A DNA stretch of 64,000 nucleotides from Flavobacteriales bacterium UBA7666 (GTDB taxonomy: Bacteria; Bacteroidota; Bacteroidia; Flavobacteriales_D; Crocinitomicaceae). Every line of letters begins with the position of its first letter. Positions within the stretch are counted from its first letter, which is position 1. Of this stretch, positions 53,857 through 62,416 are shown in pieces. The translations under genes and the position numbers were made by a program. Location: assembly GCA_002483265.1 (NCBI GenBank), contig DLHO01000027.1, positions 186,001-250,000 of the forward strand, in the 5' to 3' direction. The notes under the pieces are model-generated. The model was given only the letters and a program-made list of their open reading frames with translations, was not told the origin of the DNA and ran no database searches.

Positions 53857-54444
53857 ATGTTTACAGGTATTATCGAAACCCTTGGAACCATTATTGCGAT
53901 TGAAAAAGAGCAAAGCAATGTTCATTTTACGGTAGAATCTACAATCACCCACGAATTGAAAATAGATCAAAGTGTAGCGCACAATGGTTGTTGTCTAACG
54001 GTCGTAAAGATCAATGGAGATTCGTATGTGGTAACGGCAATTCAGGAAACCTTAGATAAAACCAATCTGGGTGATTGGGAAATTGGGTCGAAAGTGAATT
54101 TGGAGCGCTGCATGCTGCTTGGAGCACGTTTGGACGGACACATTGTTCAGGGACATGTGGATACGACAGCAACGTGTGTCTCAATTGAGGATTTGAACGG
54201 AAGCTGGAAGTATACATTCCGATATGATTTTGACCAGCCTACTGTTGCAAAAGGTTCGATAACTATAAATGGAGTAAGCTTAACCGTTGTGGATTCTGAA
54301 AAAGGCTTACTTTCCGTTCATATAATTCCATACACACAAGAGCATACGAACTTCCATGCGTTCCAAGTTGGTTCAAAAGTGAATTTGGAATTCGATATTA
54401 TCGGCAAATACGTAGCTCGCTTAATGGAACAACACAAAGCTTAA
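53857..54444 (+). CDS. ribE: riboflavin synthase, alpha chain
   Basis: Dismutates two molecules of 6,7-dimethyl-8-ribityllumazine into riboflavin. The 195-residue protein has two similar halves, as usual: MFTGIIETLGTI at the start of the first, LDGHIVQGHVDTTA linking to the second, and KGSITINGVSLTV, the active-site type G-S-I-x-x-x-G-x-S-L-T. A nearly identical motif occurs earlier as HNGCCLTV. Length matches the family (195-220). It lies 58 nt after the ligase gene. A weak AT-rich palindrome (54460-54473) with T-rich end follows. Confidence 0.95.
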   Translation: MFTGIIETLGTIIAIEKEQSNVHFTVESTITHELKIDQSVAHNGCCLTVVKINGDSYVVTAIQETLDKTNLGDWEIGSKVNLERCMLLGARLDGHIVQGHVDTTATCVSIEDLNGSWKYTFRYDFDQPTVAKGSITINGVSLTVVDSEKGLLSVHIIPYTQEHTNFHAFQVGSKVNLEFDIIGKYVARLMEQHKA

Positions 54445-54602
54445 TGATTTAGTAACATCTCGATTTAAATCGATTTAGTTTTTGTAAGCATCTGTAAATC
54501 AGAAGCTAATTTCTTTACTAAAATTTAGTATTGGTCTGTTAAACCTCAAAATTTTTAGGAACATAGCCCCCTCTTTTCATACATTTGGAAAAAATTTCAA
54601 AA

Positions 54603-57563
54603 ATGAAAAGACTTTTACTAATACCTATTTTATTTCTAACAGGCTTGGTGAGTGCCCAAATTGTGGATCAGTTCACATATACGGGAGCGCTAAATGCGAA
54701 CGGTTGGTCTACACATAATGGAACTGCCGCACAAACAGTTACTTTGACAACCCCTTCAGATAATGGATCCAGTTTAAGTTATTCTGGTTTTGCTGCTTCA
54801 AGTGGAAACAGAACTAGTTTGAATGAAGCAAATTCAGAAGATATTAATCACCCAATTACTGGAATAACGGGTGTCGGGTATATGTCTTTCTTGTTGAAAG
54901 TTCAAAACTTGAATGACCTAATTGCAGCTGGAGATTACTTTATTGGATTTGGTGGTCCTGCCGCAAATCCATTGGCAGCAAGAACATTTATTAAACCCGG
55001 AGTTGCACCAAATACTTTTTTGTTGGGAATTCAAAATACAACTGGCGGGACACCTTCACAAACTTATGCCTTATCTACAGAATATCCTGTTGGGACAACA
55101 GTTTTAGTTGTAGTAAAATATGACAATACAAGTTCACCACAAGCTGCAAGTTTGTTTGTGAATCCTGTAATTGGTGGCGTGGAACCTACTCCTAGTGCAA
55201 TTAATACTAGTGGAACAGCTACATCTTTCAACAACTTTGCAACAATCTATCTGCGTCAAGGAGCGAATACAGGGAATCTGGAGATCGATGAGATTCGTGC
55301 AGGTTCTACATGGGCATCCGTTACTCCAACAGGTGCTGTTTCTTGTAACACAACCAACACTATCAATGTTTCAGAATGTGAAACCTACACAGTTCCTTCA
55401 AATAATGAGACCTATGTAACATCCGGAACTTATATGGATACGATTCCAAACGCAGCACTATGTGATAGTATCATTACGATCAACCTGACAATTAAACAAA
55501 ATACAACAGCTACAATTTCTGTTACAGAGTGTGGATCTTATACTGTTCCTTCGACTGATGAAACGTATATGACGTCAGGAACTTATATGGATACCATTGC
55601 AAATGCAGCAGGTTGTGATAGTATTTTGACAATTAATTTAACGATTGTAGGCTCAATCACTTACTACCAGGATTTTGATACGGATGGATTTGGTAATGCG
55701 GCAATATCGCAGCCAGGTTGCGCCCCGATTCCTGGATACGTAACGAATGACGATGATTGCGACGATACAAACAACGCAATCACGACAGGATCTACTTTCT
55801 ATGAAGACCTAGATGGCGACGGATTGGGTAATCCTGCAGTTTCAGGAGTATATTGTACTGCACCGACAAACTTTGTTTCAAATAGCAATGACTGTAACGA
55901 TTCCAATATCGCAATCGGAGTTGCACAAACATATTATCAGGATTTTGATAATGATACGTATGGAAATCCTGCGATTTCTCAAACGGTATGTGTGCAACCA
56001 GTTGGTTACGTTATTAACAGTACAGATTGTATCGATAATAATGCTGCTGCTCACCCGGGTGCAACTGAAATTCCAAACAACGGAATTGACGAAGATTGTA
56101 ATGGTTCGGATTTGAATACGATGGGAAGTACTTTGGGTATGTACCAGTTCGAAGGGAATGATTGTACAGCTCCGGTTGTAGGTGTAACAGCTCAACCTGC
56201 GAACGCAACATTTGGATTATATGGAAAAGACACTTCATTGGTATGTTCTCAGGCAGCGAATGTGTTTAATTATTCAAATTTAAATACAACAACTACCGTT
56301 AATTTGGCAAAATATTTCAATTTCACTATTACTCCTGCCAATTGCTACGGATTGGACTTAAACCGCATTATTTTTAAACACAAAACAAGTGGAACAGGAT
56401 TGACTCCAATCGTTCACTTGCGTTCAAGCTTAGATAATTTTGCAACAGACATTGCTACAAAACAATTGCCAAACAGCAATCTGAAAATAGATACCATTAA
56501 TTTGGGTGCTGCGTTTGATAATGTTACGAGTGCAATTGAATTCAGATGGTACATCACTGAAATCGGACAAACAGGTTCTACTTACCGTCATGATGATGTT
56601 TCAATCATTGGTAACATCAATGCAATCACACCTCAAACTTATTATGCAGATACAGATGGAGATGGATTCGGTGATCCTGCTGCTTCTATTTCAGATTGTT
56701 CGGCTCCTGCAGGTTATGTTTCTGACAACACGGATTGTGATGATACCAATGAGGAAGAATTCCCGGGAGCAGTTTGGTACCAGGATTTGGATGGCGACGG
56801 TTTAGGAGACAACGCAGTTTCATTAACTCAATGTCTACAACCTACAGATTATGTTTCTGATAATACAGATTGTAATGATACAGACGATCAAATCGGAAGT
56901 GTTGTCATGTATTACCCTGATGTTGATGTTGATGGATTTGGTGACGCGGACGATTTGGGAACGAACTCATGTACTCCAATTCCAGGATCTGTAACAAATG
57001 CAGATGACTGTGACGATTCGGATAATCAAATTAACCCAAGTGCAACAGAAATTTGCGACGGTTTGGATAACAATTGCGATGGTGATACAGATGAAGGATT
57101 CACGATGGTTACTTATTATGAAGATTTCGATAATGACACTTATGGAGATGCAGCATCTTCATTAATAGATTGTATCCAACCTAATGGATTCGTAACAAAC
57201 GATGATGATTGTAACGATGCAAATGCAGCAATTCATCCGGGAGCAGTAGACAATACTGGAAACGGAGTGGATGAAAACTGTGATGGTGTAGATGGAGTTT
57301 TAGGTATCGAAGAATCAATTCTGGCACATTTGAATGTATACCCGAATCCGGGAACAAGTTCAGTTGTATTGAACATGAACAATGGATGGAACGGATTCCA
57401 GATAACTTTTGCAGGTGTTGACGGAAAAGAAATTGCGTTGACTTCTACTCAGAAATCTGCAAACGAATTGGAATACAATACCAACTCATTGGTTTCAGGA
57501 GTATATTTCATTCGATTAACTTCTGCTTCAGGAACTGCTTTGGTTCGCTGGGTGAAGAATTAA
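54603..57563 (+). CDS. T9SS-exported protein with seven MopE-type Asp-rich repeats
   Basis: A 986-residue secreted protein. Signal peptide (MKRLLLIPILFLTGLVSAQ), an N-terminal beta domain to about 250, two similar ~48-residue segments with S-E-C-x-T-Y-T-V-P and C-x-S, then seven repeats of the MopE metal-binding type (YYQDFDTDGFGN...C...P.GYV.N..DC.D.N). Three repeats stand before a separate beta domain (about 520-680) and four after it. Asp-rich loops may bind copper or calcium. The end is a type A sorting domain (LNVYPNPGTSSVVLNMNNGW ... VSGVYFIRLTSASG...RWVKN). Function is unknown; ATG 54603 replaces TTG 54585. Confidence 0.9.
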   Translation: MKRLLLIPILFLTGLVSAQIVDQFTYTGALNANGWSTHNGTAAQTVTLTTPSDNGSSLSYSGFAASSGNRTSLNEANSEDINHPITGITGVGYMSFLLKVQNLNDLIAAGDYFIGFGGPAANPLAARTFIKPGVAPNTFLLGIQNTTGGTPSQTYALSTEYPVGTTVLVVVKYDNTSSPQAASLFVNPVIGGVEPTPSAINTSGTATSFNNFATIYLRQGANTGNLEIDEIRAGSTWASVTPTGAVSCNTTNTINVSECETYTVPSNNETYVTSGTYMDTIPNAALCDSIITINLTIKQNTTATISVTECGSYTVPSTDETYMTSGTYMDTIANAAGCDSILTINLTIVGSITYYQDFDTDGFGNAAISQPGCAPIPGYVTNDDDCDDTNNAITTGSTFYEDLDGDGLGNPAVSGVYCTAPTNFVSNSNDCNDSNIAIGVAQTYYQDFDNDTYGNPAISQTVCVQPVGYVINSTDCIDNNAAAHPGATEIPNNGIDEDCNGSDLNTMGSTLGMYQFEGNDCTAPVVGVTAQPANATFGLYGKDTSLVCSQAANVFNYSNLNTTTTVNLAKYFNFTITPANCYGLDLNRIIFKHKTSGTGLTPIVHLRSSLDNFATDIATKQLPNSNLKIDTINLGAAFDNVTSAIEFRWYITEIGQTGSTYRHDDVSIIGNINAITPQTYYADTDGDGFGDPAASISDCSAPAGYVSDNTDCDDTNEEEFPGAVWYQDLDGDGLGDNAVSLTQCLQPTDYVSDNTDCNDTDDQIGSVVMYYPDVDVDGFGDADDLGTNSCTPIPGSVTNADDCDDSDNQINPSATEICDGLDNNCDGDTDEGFTMVTYYEDFDNDTYGDAASSLIDCIQPNGFVTNDDDCNDANAAIHPGAVDNTGNGVDENCDGVDGVLGIEESILAHLNVYPNPGTSSVVLNMNNGWNGFQITFAGVDGKEIALTSTQKSANELEYNTNSLVSGVYFIRLTSASGTALVRWVKN

Positions 57564-57580
57564 TCAGAAATTTATAAAAG

Positions 57581-57626
57581 ATAAAAAACGTAGGGGCGCG
57601 ATTAATCGCGCCCCTACGTTTTTTAT
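57581..57626. terminator. perfect palindrome, GTAGGGGCG family, copy 2
   Basis: A 46-nt perfect palindrome with 23-nt arms and the core GTAGGGGCGCGATTAATC then its mirror. Long A/T flanks make it a strong terminator for the 54603 gene. The minus-strand ORF crossing it is a by-product of the palindrome. Confidence 0.9.
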
Positions 57627-57648
57627 ATCCCGTCTTAATATCAATGCT

Positions 57649-57681
57649 TTTGCCTTTTGAATTCTCTTTTCAGTACCTTTG
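57649..57681 (+). promoter_or_regulatory. promoter TTTG-N21-TACCTTTG, 5 nt before ATG
   Basis: TTTG at 57649-57652 and TACCTTTG at 57674-57681 spaced by 21 nt. The ATG at 57687 is only 5 nt further on, so the message probably starts at or very near the start codon. Confidence 0.6.
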
Positions 57682-57686
57682 CAGTA

Positions 57687-58013
57687 ATGGAACACATCAT
57701 TTATAATGTTACGGTAAGCCTTGATCCGGCAGTTGAGCAGGATTGGGTAAATTGGATGCGAACGATCCACATTCCCGCAGTAATGGCAACAGGTTGTTTT
57801 TTAGAAAGCCGCATGTCTAAAATGAACAATGAGGAAGACGGAGCGTGCACGTATGCAATGACTTACGTAGCATATAGCCAGGATCATTTAACTGATTATC
57901 AAAACAATCATGCCGCGGCTTTGCAGGTTGATCATAAAAGCAGGTACGAAGGACGTTTTGCGGCTTTCAGAAGCACATTAAATGTCATTCAACACTTTCA
58001 GCATGAACGTTAG
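57687..58013 (+). CDS. DUF4286 family protein
   Basis: A 108-residue cytoplasmic protein of the DUF4286 family, seen in many Bacteroidetes. The segment HIIYNVTVSLDPAVEQDWVNWM, the TGCFLESRM core and TYAMTYVAYSQDHLTDY match the family; it folds like a small ferredoxin-type alpha/beta domain (by analogy with dabb-like domains). No function is known. It overlaps the 16S methylase gene: rsmA begins 10 nt before its stop codon, so the two are linked. Confidence 0.85.
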   Translation: MEHIIYNVTVSLDPAVEQDWVNWMRTIHIPAVMATGCFLESRMSKMNNEEDGACTYAMTYVAYSQDHLTDYQNNHAAALQVDHKSRYEGRFAAFRSTLNVIQHFQHER

Positions 58014-58803
58014 AGCAAAGAAGCATTTAGGACAACATTTCCTGAAAGACAAAAATGTCTGTAAGCGAATTGCTGAGCAGTTCAAACATCATCAGGGTGT
58101 GAAAATAGCACTTGAAATTGGCCCGGGAATGGGTGCTTTGACAGAATATTTATTGCAGGACAGCGAAACTGAATTGCATGTCATGGATGTGGATGCAGAA
58201 TCCATCGAATATTTGAAAATACACTACCCGCAATTAGAAGGACGCATTACGTTTGGAGATTTCCTGAAAATGGATCCGACAACCATAGTGGGAGATAAAC
58301 CGTTTGCAGTTGTGGGTAATTTCCCTTATAACATCTCTTCTCAAATCCTATTTAAGTGCATTGATTTGAAAGATTCTGTTCCCGAAATTATGGGAATGTT
58401 CCAGAAAGAAGTGGCTTTGCGTGTCGCAGAGAAACCAGGAACAAAAGTTTATGGGATCTTGAGTGTTTTATTACAAGCGTACTACGATATCGAATATTGC
58501 TTCACGGTCGATGAGCATGTGTTTGATCCGCCGCCAAAAGTGAAATCAGGAGTCATTCGTTGTACCAGAAACAGCAGAGAAAAATTGCCTTGTGATGAAA
58601 AACTGTTCAAGCAAGTGGTGAAAATGTCGTTCAATCAACGCCGTAAAACAATCCGCAATTCCATTAAAGCACTGCTTCCCGAAAGCTATGAAGAAAATCC
58701 AATGCTTCAGTTACGACCGGAAAGATTAGGCGTAGAGGAATTTATTGAGTTGACAAATTGGGTGGAGAAACACCGACCGAATAACCAACATTTTCCGGCA
58801 TAG
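58003..58803 (+). CDS. rsmA: 16S rRNA dimethyladenosine methyltransferase
   Basis: Dimethylates A1518 and A1519 of 16S rRNA using S-adenosylmethionine (also called KsgA). The 266-residue protein starts with MNVRAKKHLGQHFLKD, the family's N-terminal signature, then LEIGPGMGALTEYLL (SAM-binding G-x-G) and NFPYNISSQILF (the catalytic N-(L/F)-P-Y). The C-terminal helical part includes FNQRRKTIRNS. An earlier in-frame ATG (57982) adds seven residues but the MNVRAKKHLGQ start fits all relatives. It overlaps DUF4286. Confidence 0.97.
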   Translation: MNVRAKKHLGQHFLKDKNVCKRIAEQFKHHQGVKIALEIGPGMGALTEYLLQDSETELHVMDVDAESIEYLKIHYPQLEGRITFGDFLKMDPTTIVGDKPFAVVGNFPYNISSQILFKCIDLKDSVPEIMGMFQKEVALRVAEKPGTKVYGILSVLLQAYYDIEYCFTVDEHVFDPPPKVKSGVIRCTRNSREKLPCDEKLFKQVVKMSFNQRRKTIRNSIKALLPESYEENPMLQLRPERLGVEEFIELTNWVEKHRPNNQHFPA

Positions 58804-58805
58804 TA

Positions 58806-59230
58806 ATGAAACGATTGATCCTTTTGTTTTTTTAAGCTTAGCAACAAGTGGCTTTTCTCAATTGAAAGACACTGTGGAAGCACGAAAGTTTTGGAATGAT
58901 AATATTGCGAATATCGTTTCTATGAATAAAGAGAAAATCCTTACACAGATTCATTTTCCATTGGAGGTGGGAAGTAAGAAATTCACGAAAGAGCAGTTCA
59001 AACCTGTGATGGATAAGTACCTAAATGCAGAAATACGTGCCGAACTTAGCAAAAAGGACATCAAATCCATTGATGCCTGGAAAATGATGGGTGATGAAAC
59101 TCAGACTTACATGCTCGTTTGCTACAAAGGGCTTGAACCACAGTATGAAGCTGCTGTGCTTTGTTTTTTGCAGTATAACGGAAAATGGATGTTAAATCAC
59201 ATAGATTATCACAAGAAAGAGGATTATTAA
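58806..59230 (+). pseudogene. exported protein with a frameshift in the signal peptide
   Basis: The ATG at 58806 follows the rsmA stop by 2 nt and gives MKRLILLFF and a stop, while the long ORF is in another frame and begins without ATG. One extra T in the T7 run (58827-58833) would join them into MKRLILLFFLSLATSGFSQ followed by LKDTVEARKFWN, a perfect signal peptide. The mature part (about 122 residues) ends KWMLNHIDYHKKEDY with no known family. It may be a true frameshift, a sequencing error in a homopolymer, or slippage-controlled expression. Confidence 0.6.
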
Positions 59231-59374
59231 ACCACTTTAACATTTTCTGTGATAAGTTCATTTTACTAGTGTTTTAAAGGGTTTACTAACAAATATTACC
59301 GTGAAATTGGCCTTACTGTGAATAAGTAATTGTTACCATTCATCCTTTTCGCTTTACTCCTCTGAAAATTCGAT

Positions 59375-59382
59375 TATTTTTG
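59375..59382 (+). promoter_or_regulatory. -7 promoter element (TATTTTTG)
   Basis: TATTTTTG in the 177-nt gap, 25 nt before the ATG of the DksA-like gene. No TTG box at the usual distance. Confidence 0.45.
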
Positions 59383-59407
59383 TGCGAATTTCAAAAATTA
59401 CGTTGCA

Positions 59408-59788
59408 ATGTCACAAGAGAAAACAAGATACTCAGATAGTGAATTGGAAGAATTCCGTCAATTGATCAACGAGAAGTTGAAAGAAGCGAATATCGATTAC
59501 GATATGTTGAAGGGATCCTTGTCTAATGACAATCATGGAACAGATGATACCGGAAGAACTTTCAATATGATGGAGGATGGGTCGGAAACGTTATCTCGTG
59601 AAGAAGTGGCTCAGTTAGCAGCTCGTCAGGAGAAGTTCATCGAAAACCTGAAAAATGCCTTGATGCGTATTGAGAACAAAACGTATGGAATTTGCCGTGT
59701 AACTGGTAAATTGATCCAAAAAGAGCGTTTGAAACTGGTGCCGCATGCTACTTTGAGCATCGAAGCTAAAAACATGCAAAACAAATAA
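59408..59788 (+). CDS. DksA/TraR-family protein without the full zinc finger
   Basis: A 126-residue protein of the DksA/TraR family, whose members act at RNA polymerase's secondary channel. The N-terminal coiled-coil part (SDSELEEFRQLINEKLKEANIDY) and the middle helix are present. The zinc finger has degraded: GICRVTGKLIQKERLKLVPHATL holds one cysteine where family members have four, so zinc is probably not bound. Bacteroidetes homologues of this type share that feature in my memory. It directly precedes lspA (start 1 nt after its stop). Confidence 0.85.
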   Translation: MSQEKTRYSDSELEEFRQLINEKLKEANIDYDMLKGSLSNDNHGTDDTGRTFNMMEDGSETLSREEVAQLAARQEKFIENLKNALMRIENKTYGICRVTGKLIQKERLKLVPHATLSIEAKNMQNK

Positions 59789-59789
59789 G

Positions 59790-60464
59790 TTGAAGAAACA
59801 ACTCTATATCGTTTTAATAGCGGTATTCTGCATATTACTCATCGATCAGATAACCAAAATTTGGGTTAAAACCACGTTTAATTATTACGATCCGCCGGTA
59901 AATGCCATTGGTTCATGGTTTCGTTTGTTGTACATCGAAAATCAGGGAATGGCATTCGGAACAACGTTTGGTGCAAGTATTTGGGCTAAATTGGGACTGA
60001 GTATTTTCCGCATTTTTGCAAGTGGAGCAATCGCTTATTATTTCATTAAGCAATGGCGCAAAGGAGCTAAAACAGAATTCTTACTCGCTATTGGACTGGT
60101 ATTCGCCGGAGCAACCGGAAACTTAATCGACTCCATGTTCTATGATTTCATTTTTGATTACGATCCGTGTATCGGATTCAATCATTTGGAAGGTTCAGGA
60201 AATTGGTCGGATTGTGGAATCGTAGGAAAATACGAAACACGTCATACCGGATTTCTACTTGGGAATGTGGTTGATATGTTCCAGTTCAATGTAGATTGGC
60301 CGTCTTGGGTTCCGTGGTATGATAAAGATGGAGACAATCAGATTTTCCCGGCTATCTGGAATGTAGCAGACGCTGCGATTAGCATCGGAGTAATGATGAT
60401 TATTTTTAGACAACGAAAATATTTCCCGAAAGACAAACAAGGAATTTGGTCTAAATCCCGCTAG
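59790..60464 (+). CDS. lspA: lipoprotein signal peptidase
   Basis: Signal peptidase II, an aspartyl membrane protease that cleaves prolipoprotein leaders. The 224 residues hold four transmembrane helices and the family motifs: LLIDQITKIWVK, IENQGMAFG, GNLIDSMFY with the first catalytic Asp, and NVADAAISIGV with the second. It is longer than the usual 160 residues owing to a loop insert (about 120-150), common in Bacteroidetes. The start is TTG at 59790, right after the DksA-like gene's stop. It processes lipoproteins such as the imelysin and DUF1111 proteins of this window. Confidence 0.95.
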   Translation: MKKQLYIVLIAVFCILLIDQITKIWVKTTFNYYDPPVNAIGSWFRLLYIENQGMAFGTTFGASIWAKLGLSIFRIFASGAIAYYFIKQWRKGAKTEFLLAIGLVFAGATGNLIDSMFYDFIFDYDPCIGFNHLEGSGNWSDCGIVGKYETRHTGFLLGNVVDMFQFNVDWPSWVPWYDKDGDNQIFPAIWNVADAAISIGVMMIIFRQRKYFPKDKQGIWSKSR

Positions 60465-60489
60465 GATTTTAGAAGAATAAAATAGAAAT

Positions 60490-60529
60490 AAACAAGTAGG
60501 GGCGCGATTAATCGCGCCCCTACTTGTTT
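60490..60529. terminator. perfect palindrome, GTAGGGGCG family, copy 3
   Basis: A 40-nt perfect palindrome with the same inner core as copy 2 (GTAGGGGCGCGATTAATC and mirror) and different flanks (AAACAA and TTGTTT). It lies between convergent lspA and kdsB and can end both. Confidence 0.9.
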
Positions 60530-60536
60530 TATATAA

Positions 60537-61271
60537 TCACAACATCTTCATCACCTTCTCCACATCCTCCGGAGTATCAATATTTGGTGTTTCGATCTCA
60601 GTTTCTATGACTTTGATGGAGTAGCCGTTATACAACCAGCGCAATTGCTCCAATGATTCAATTTTCTCTAATTGCGTTTCTTCCAAATCACTCAATTGAA
60701 GCAAAACCTCCGAACGATAAGCATACAGACCAATGTGTCTTAAAAACGGATAGATTTCCAAAGGTTCTCCCTTCGCATTCGCAAAATTCGGGATCGGACT
60801 GCGCGAAAAGTAAAGGGCGCTTTGATTTTTGTCGACAACCACTTTAATGCGATTCGGATTCAGGATATCCTCCATTTCAATCTTCCGGGAAGCAAGTGTA
60901 GCAATCTGCACCTTCGGATCAGCAAAAGCCTGTAATAATTGATCCAATTGTCTGGCATCAACCAAGGGTTCATCTCCCTGGATATTGATCACCACATCGT
61001 ATTGTCCCGAAAGACTTCTCACGATTTCTGCACAGCGATCCGTTCCTGTCGGATGATTGGAATTCGTCATCATCACTTTTCCTCCAAAGCCTTTCACTGC
61101 TTCTGCTATGCGTTCATCATCAGTTGCAACGATCAAATCCGTTAAAAGGGAAGATTTTGCTGCACCTTCAACTACGCGTTGAATCATGGTTTTTCCTTTT
61201 AGATCAATGAGTGGTTTCCCCGGAAAGCGGGAAGAACCATAACGAGCAGGAATGATGCCGAGAATGCGCAT
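60537..61271 (-). CDS. kdsB: CMP-KDO synthetase
   Basis: Activates 3-deoxy-manno-octulosonate with CTP for lipopolysaccharide core synthesis. The 244-residue protein starts MRILGIIPARYGSSRFPGKP (the nucleotide-binding motif), has LIVATDDERIA, NIQGDEPLV and a typical LRHIGLYAYRSEVL. Length matches the family. ATG 61271 is used instead of TTG 61286. A TATATTTG element sits about 15 nt before the ATG on the minus strand. Confidence 0.96.
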   Translation of the reverse strand: MRILGIIPARYGSSRFPGKPLIDLKGKTMIQRVVEGAAKSSLLTDLIVATDDERIAEAVKGFGGKVMMTNSNHPTGTDRCAEIVRSLSGQYDVVINIQGDEPLVDARQLDQLLQAFADPKVQIATLASRKIEMEDILNPNRIKVVVDKNQSALYFSRSPIPNFANAKGEPLEIYPFLRHIGLYAYRSEVLLQLSDLEETQLEKIESLEQLRWLYNGYSIKVIETEIETPNIDTPEDVEKVMKML

Positions 61272-61418
61272 AGTTTTTTCTTTCAAATATAGTTATTTGG
61301 GAGAAATGCTCTCCGCACTCTTTTCGTCTTTGCGGTTCATTTATTCTTTGTTTTTAACCATGAAGAAGCTAAGAGTGTAAAGTTTAAAGAATCAGTTTAT
61401 CCAATTCCTGACTTTTCC

Positions 61419-61426
61419 TAATTTTG
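61419..61426 (+). promoter_or_regulatory. -7 promoter element (TAATTTTG), 4 nt before ATG
   Basis: TAATTTTG is followed by CATC and the ATG at 61431, predicting an almost leaderless message. Confidence 0.6.
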
Positions 61427-61430
61427 CATC

Positions 61431-62390
61431 ATGAAAAATACACTCTCCTTTATCACCTGTCTCCTTCTTGTATTTAACATTTTTGCCCAGGATCAACCAA
61501 ATTTGCTTTCTCCCACAAAAGTAACCACCATCGGATACTGGAATAAGGGCGACAAGGTAAGCTATCATGTTACGAACTCGAATGTAGCAACGAAGTCAGG
61601 ATCTGCTCAACCTGTAAAGCAATCGTCGGATACCTATGATTTGGAAATTACAGTTGTTGATAGCACAGAGCATTCATATATTCTGGCAATGAAATACCTG
61701 AAAGGTTCGGGAGAAGGTCTGGAGCCACAGTTACAGGAGATCATGAATGCGATCCAAACAACAGCAGTTATACGTTACCAGACAGATGAGTTTGGTTCTT
61801 TTGTGAAAATTCTGAACTTAATCGAGTTGCAAAAGGATTTTCAAAAAACGTGCAGTGAATTCAAAAAACAAATGGTAAGTACCCGGAAACCGGAGGAAGC
61901 GAAAGCAGTTGAAGCTATAATAGATGCATTATCGGCTCAGTTTTCCAAACCGGAAAATATTGCGGTTCTTTATATGGGAGATATTCTGGCTATTCATGCT
62001 TATTATGGGATTGAGCTGATTTTGAATAAACCCATGGAAGTAGATCTGGAATTCCCCTGTTTTGCAAATATCAATGTTCCGGGAACCGGAAAAATCTCCT
62101 TGTCGGCGATTAACAAAGCAAAAGACATCGCTACATTCTCTATTGTTTCAAAACCAAATAAGGAAGACTTAAAAAAGTACATGAAACTCTTTTTAGATCA
62201 GCTTTTCCCAGATAGTAAAGGCAAGATTCCAGTGGATCAAATGAGCATTGACTTTGAAAATACGGAACGACTGGTGATCCATTTATCAGATGGTTGGATG
62301 CAACGGATCGAGTCTAGCCAGACAGCGATTGTTTCAGACTCCAAGGAGAAAGTTAAGAAGGTAACTAGCAAGCTATTTACGCTAAAATAA
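61431..62390 (+). CDS. exported protein of unknown function
   Basis: A 319-residue protein with an N-terminal signal peptide (MKNTLSFITCLLLVFNIFAQ) and no membrane segment afterwards. The mature part starts DQPNLLSPTKVTTIGYWNKGDKVSYHV and is rich in beta strands with a helical segment about 135-185. I do not recognise a family or a catalytic motif, and there is no sorting domain, so it may stay in the periplasm. It stands 26 nt before pth, which has its own promoter element. Confidence 0.75.
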   Translation: MKNTLSFITCLLLVFNIFAQDQPNLLSPTKVTTIGYWNKGDKVSYHVTNSNVATKSGSAQPVKQSSDTYDLEITVVDSTEHSYILAMKYLKGSGEGLEPQLQEIMNAIQTTAVIRYQTDEFGSFVKILNLIELQKDFQKTCSEFKKQMVSTRKPEEAKAVEAIIDALSAQFSKPENIAVLYMGDILAIHAYYGIELILNKPMEVDLEFPCFANINVPGTGKISLSAINKAKDIATFSIVSKPNKEDLKKYMKLFLDQLFPDSKGKIPVDQMSIDFENTERLVIHLSDGWMQRIESSQTAIVSDSKEKVKKVTSKLFTLK

Positions 62391-62404
62391 TTGAAACTCC
62401 TTTT

Positions 62405-62412
62405 TATCTTTG
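62405..62412 (+). promoter_or_regulatory. -7 promoter element (TATCTTTG), 4 nt before ATG of pth
   Basis: TATCTTTG is followed by TAGT and the ATG at 62417, another leaderless-like layout. Confidence 0.6.
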
Positions 62413-62416
62413 TAGT

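Noticed and set aside
57564..57770. Minus-strand ORF of 68 codons
   Set aside because: It is produced by the palindromic terminator and overlaps the promoter and start of the DUF4286 gene.
57982..58002. Earlier ATG for rsmA
   Set aside because: It adds seven residues not seen in relatives, which begin close to RAKKHLGQHFL.
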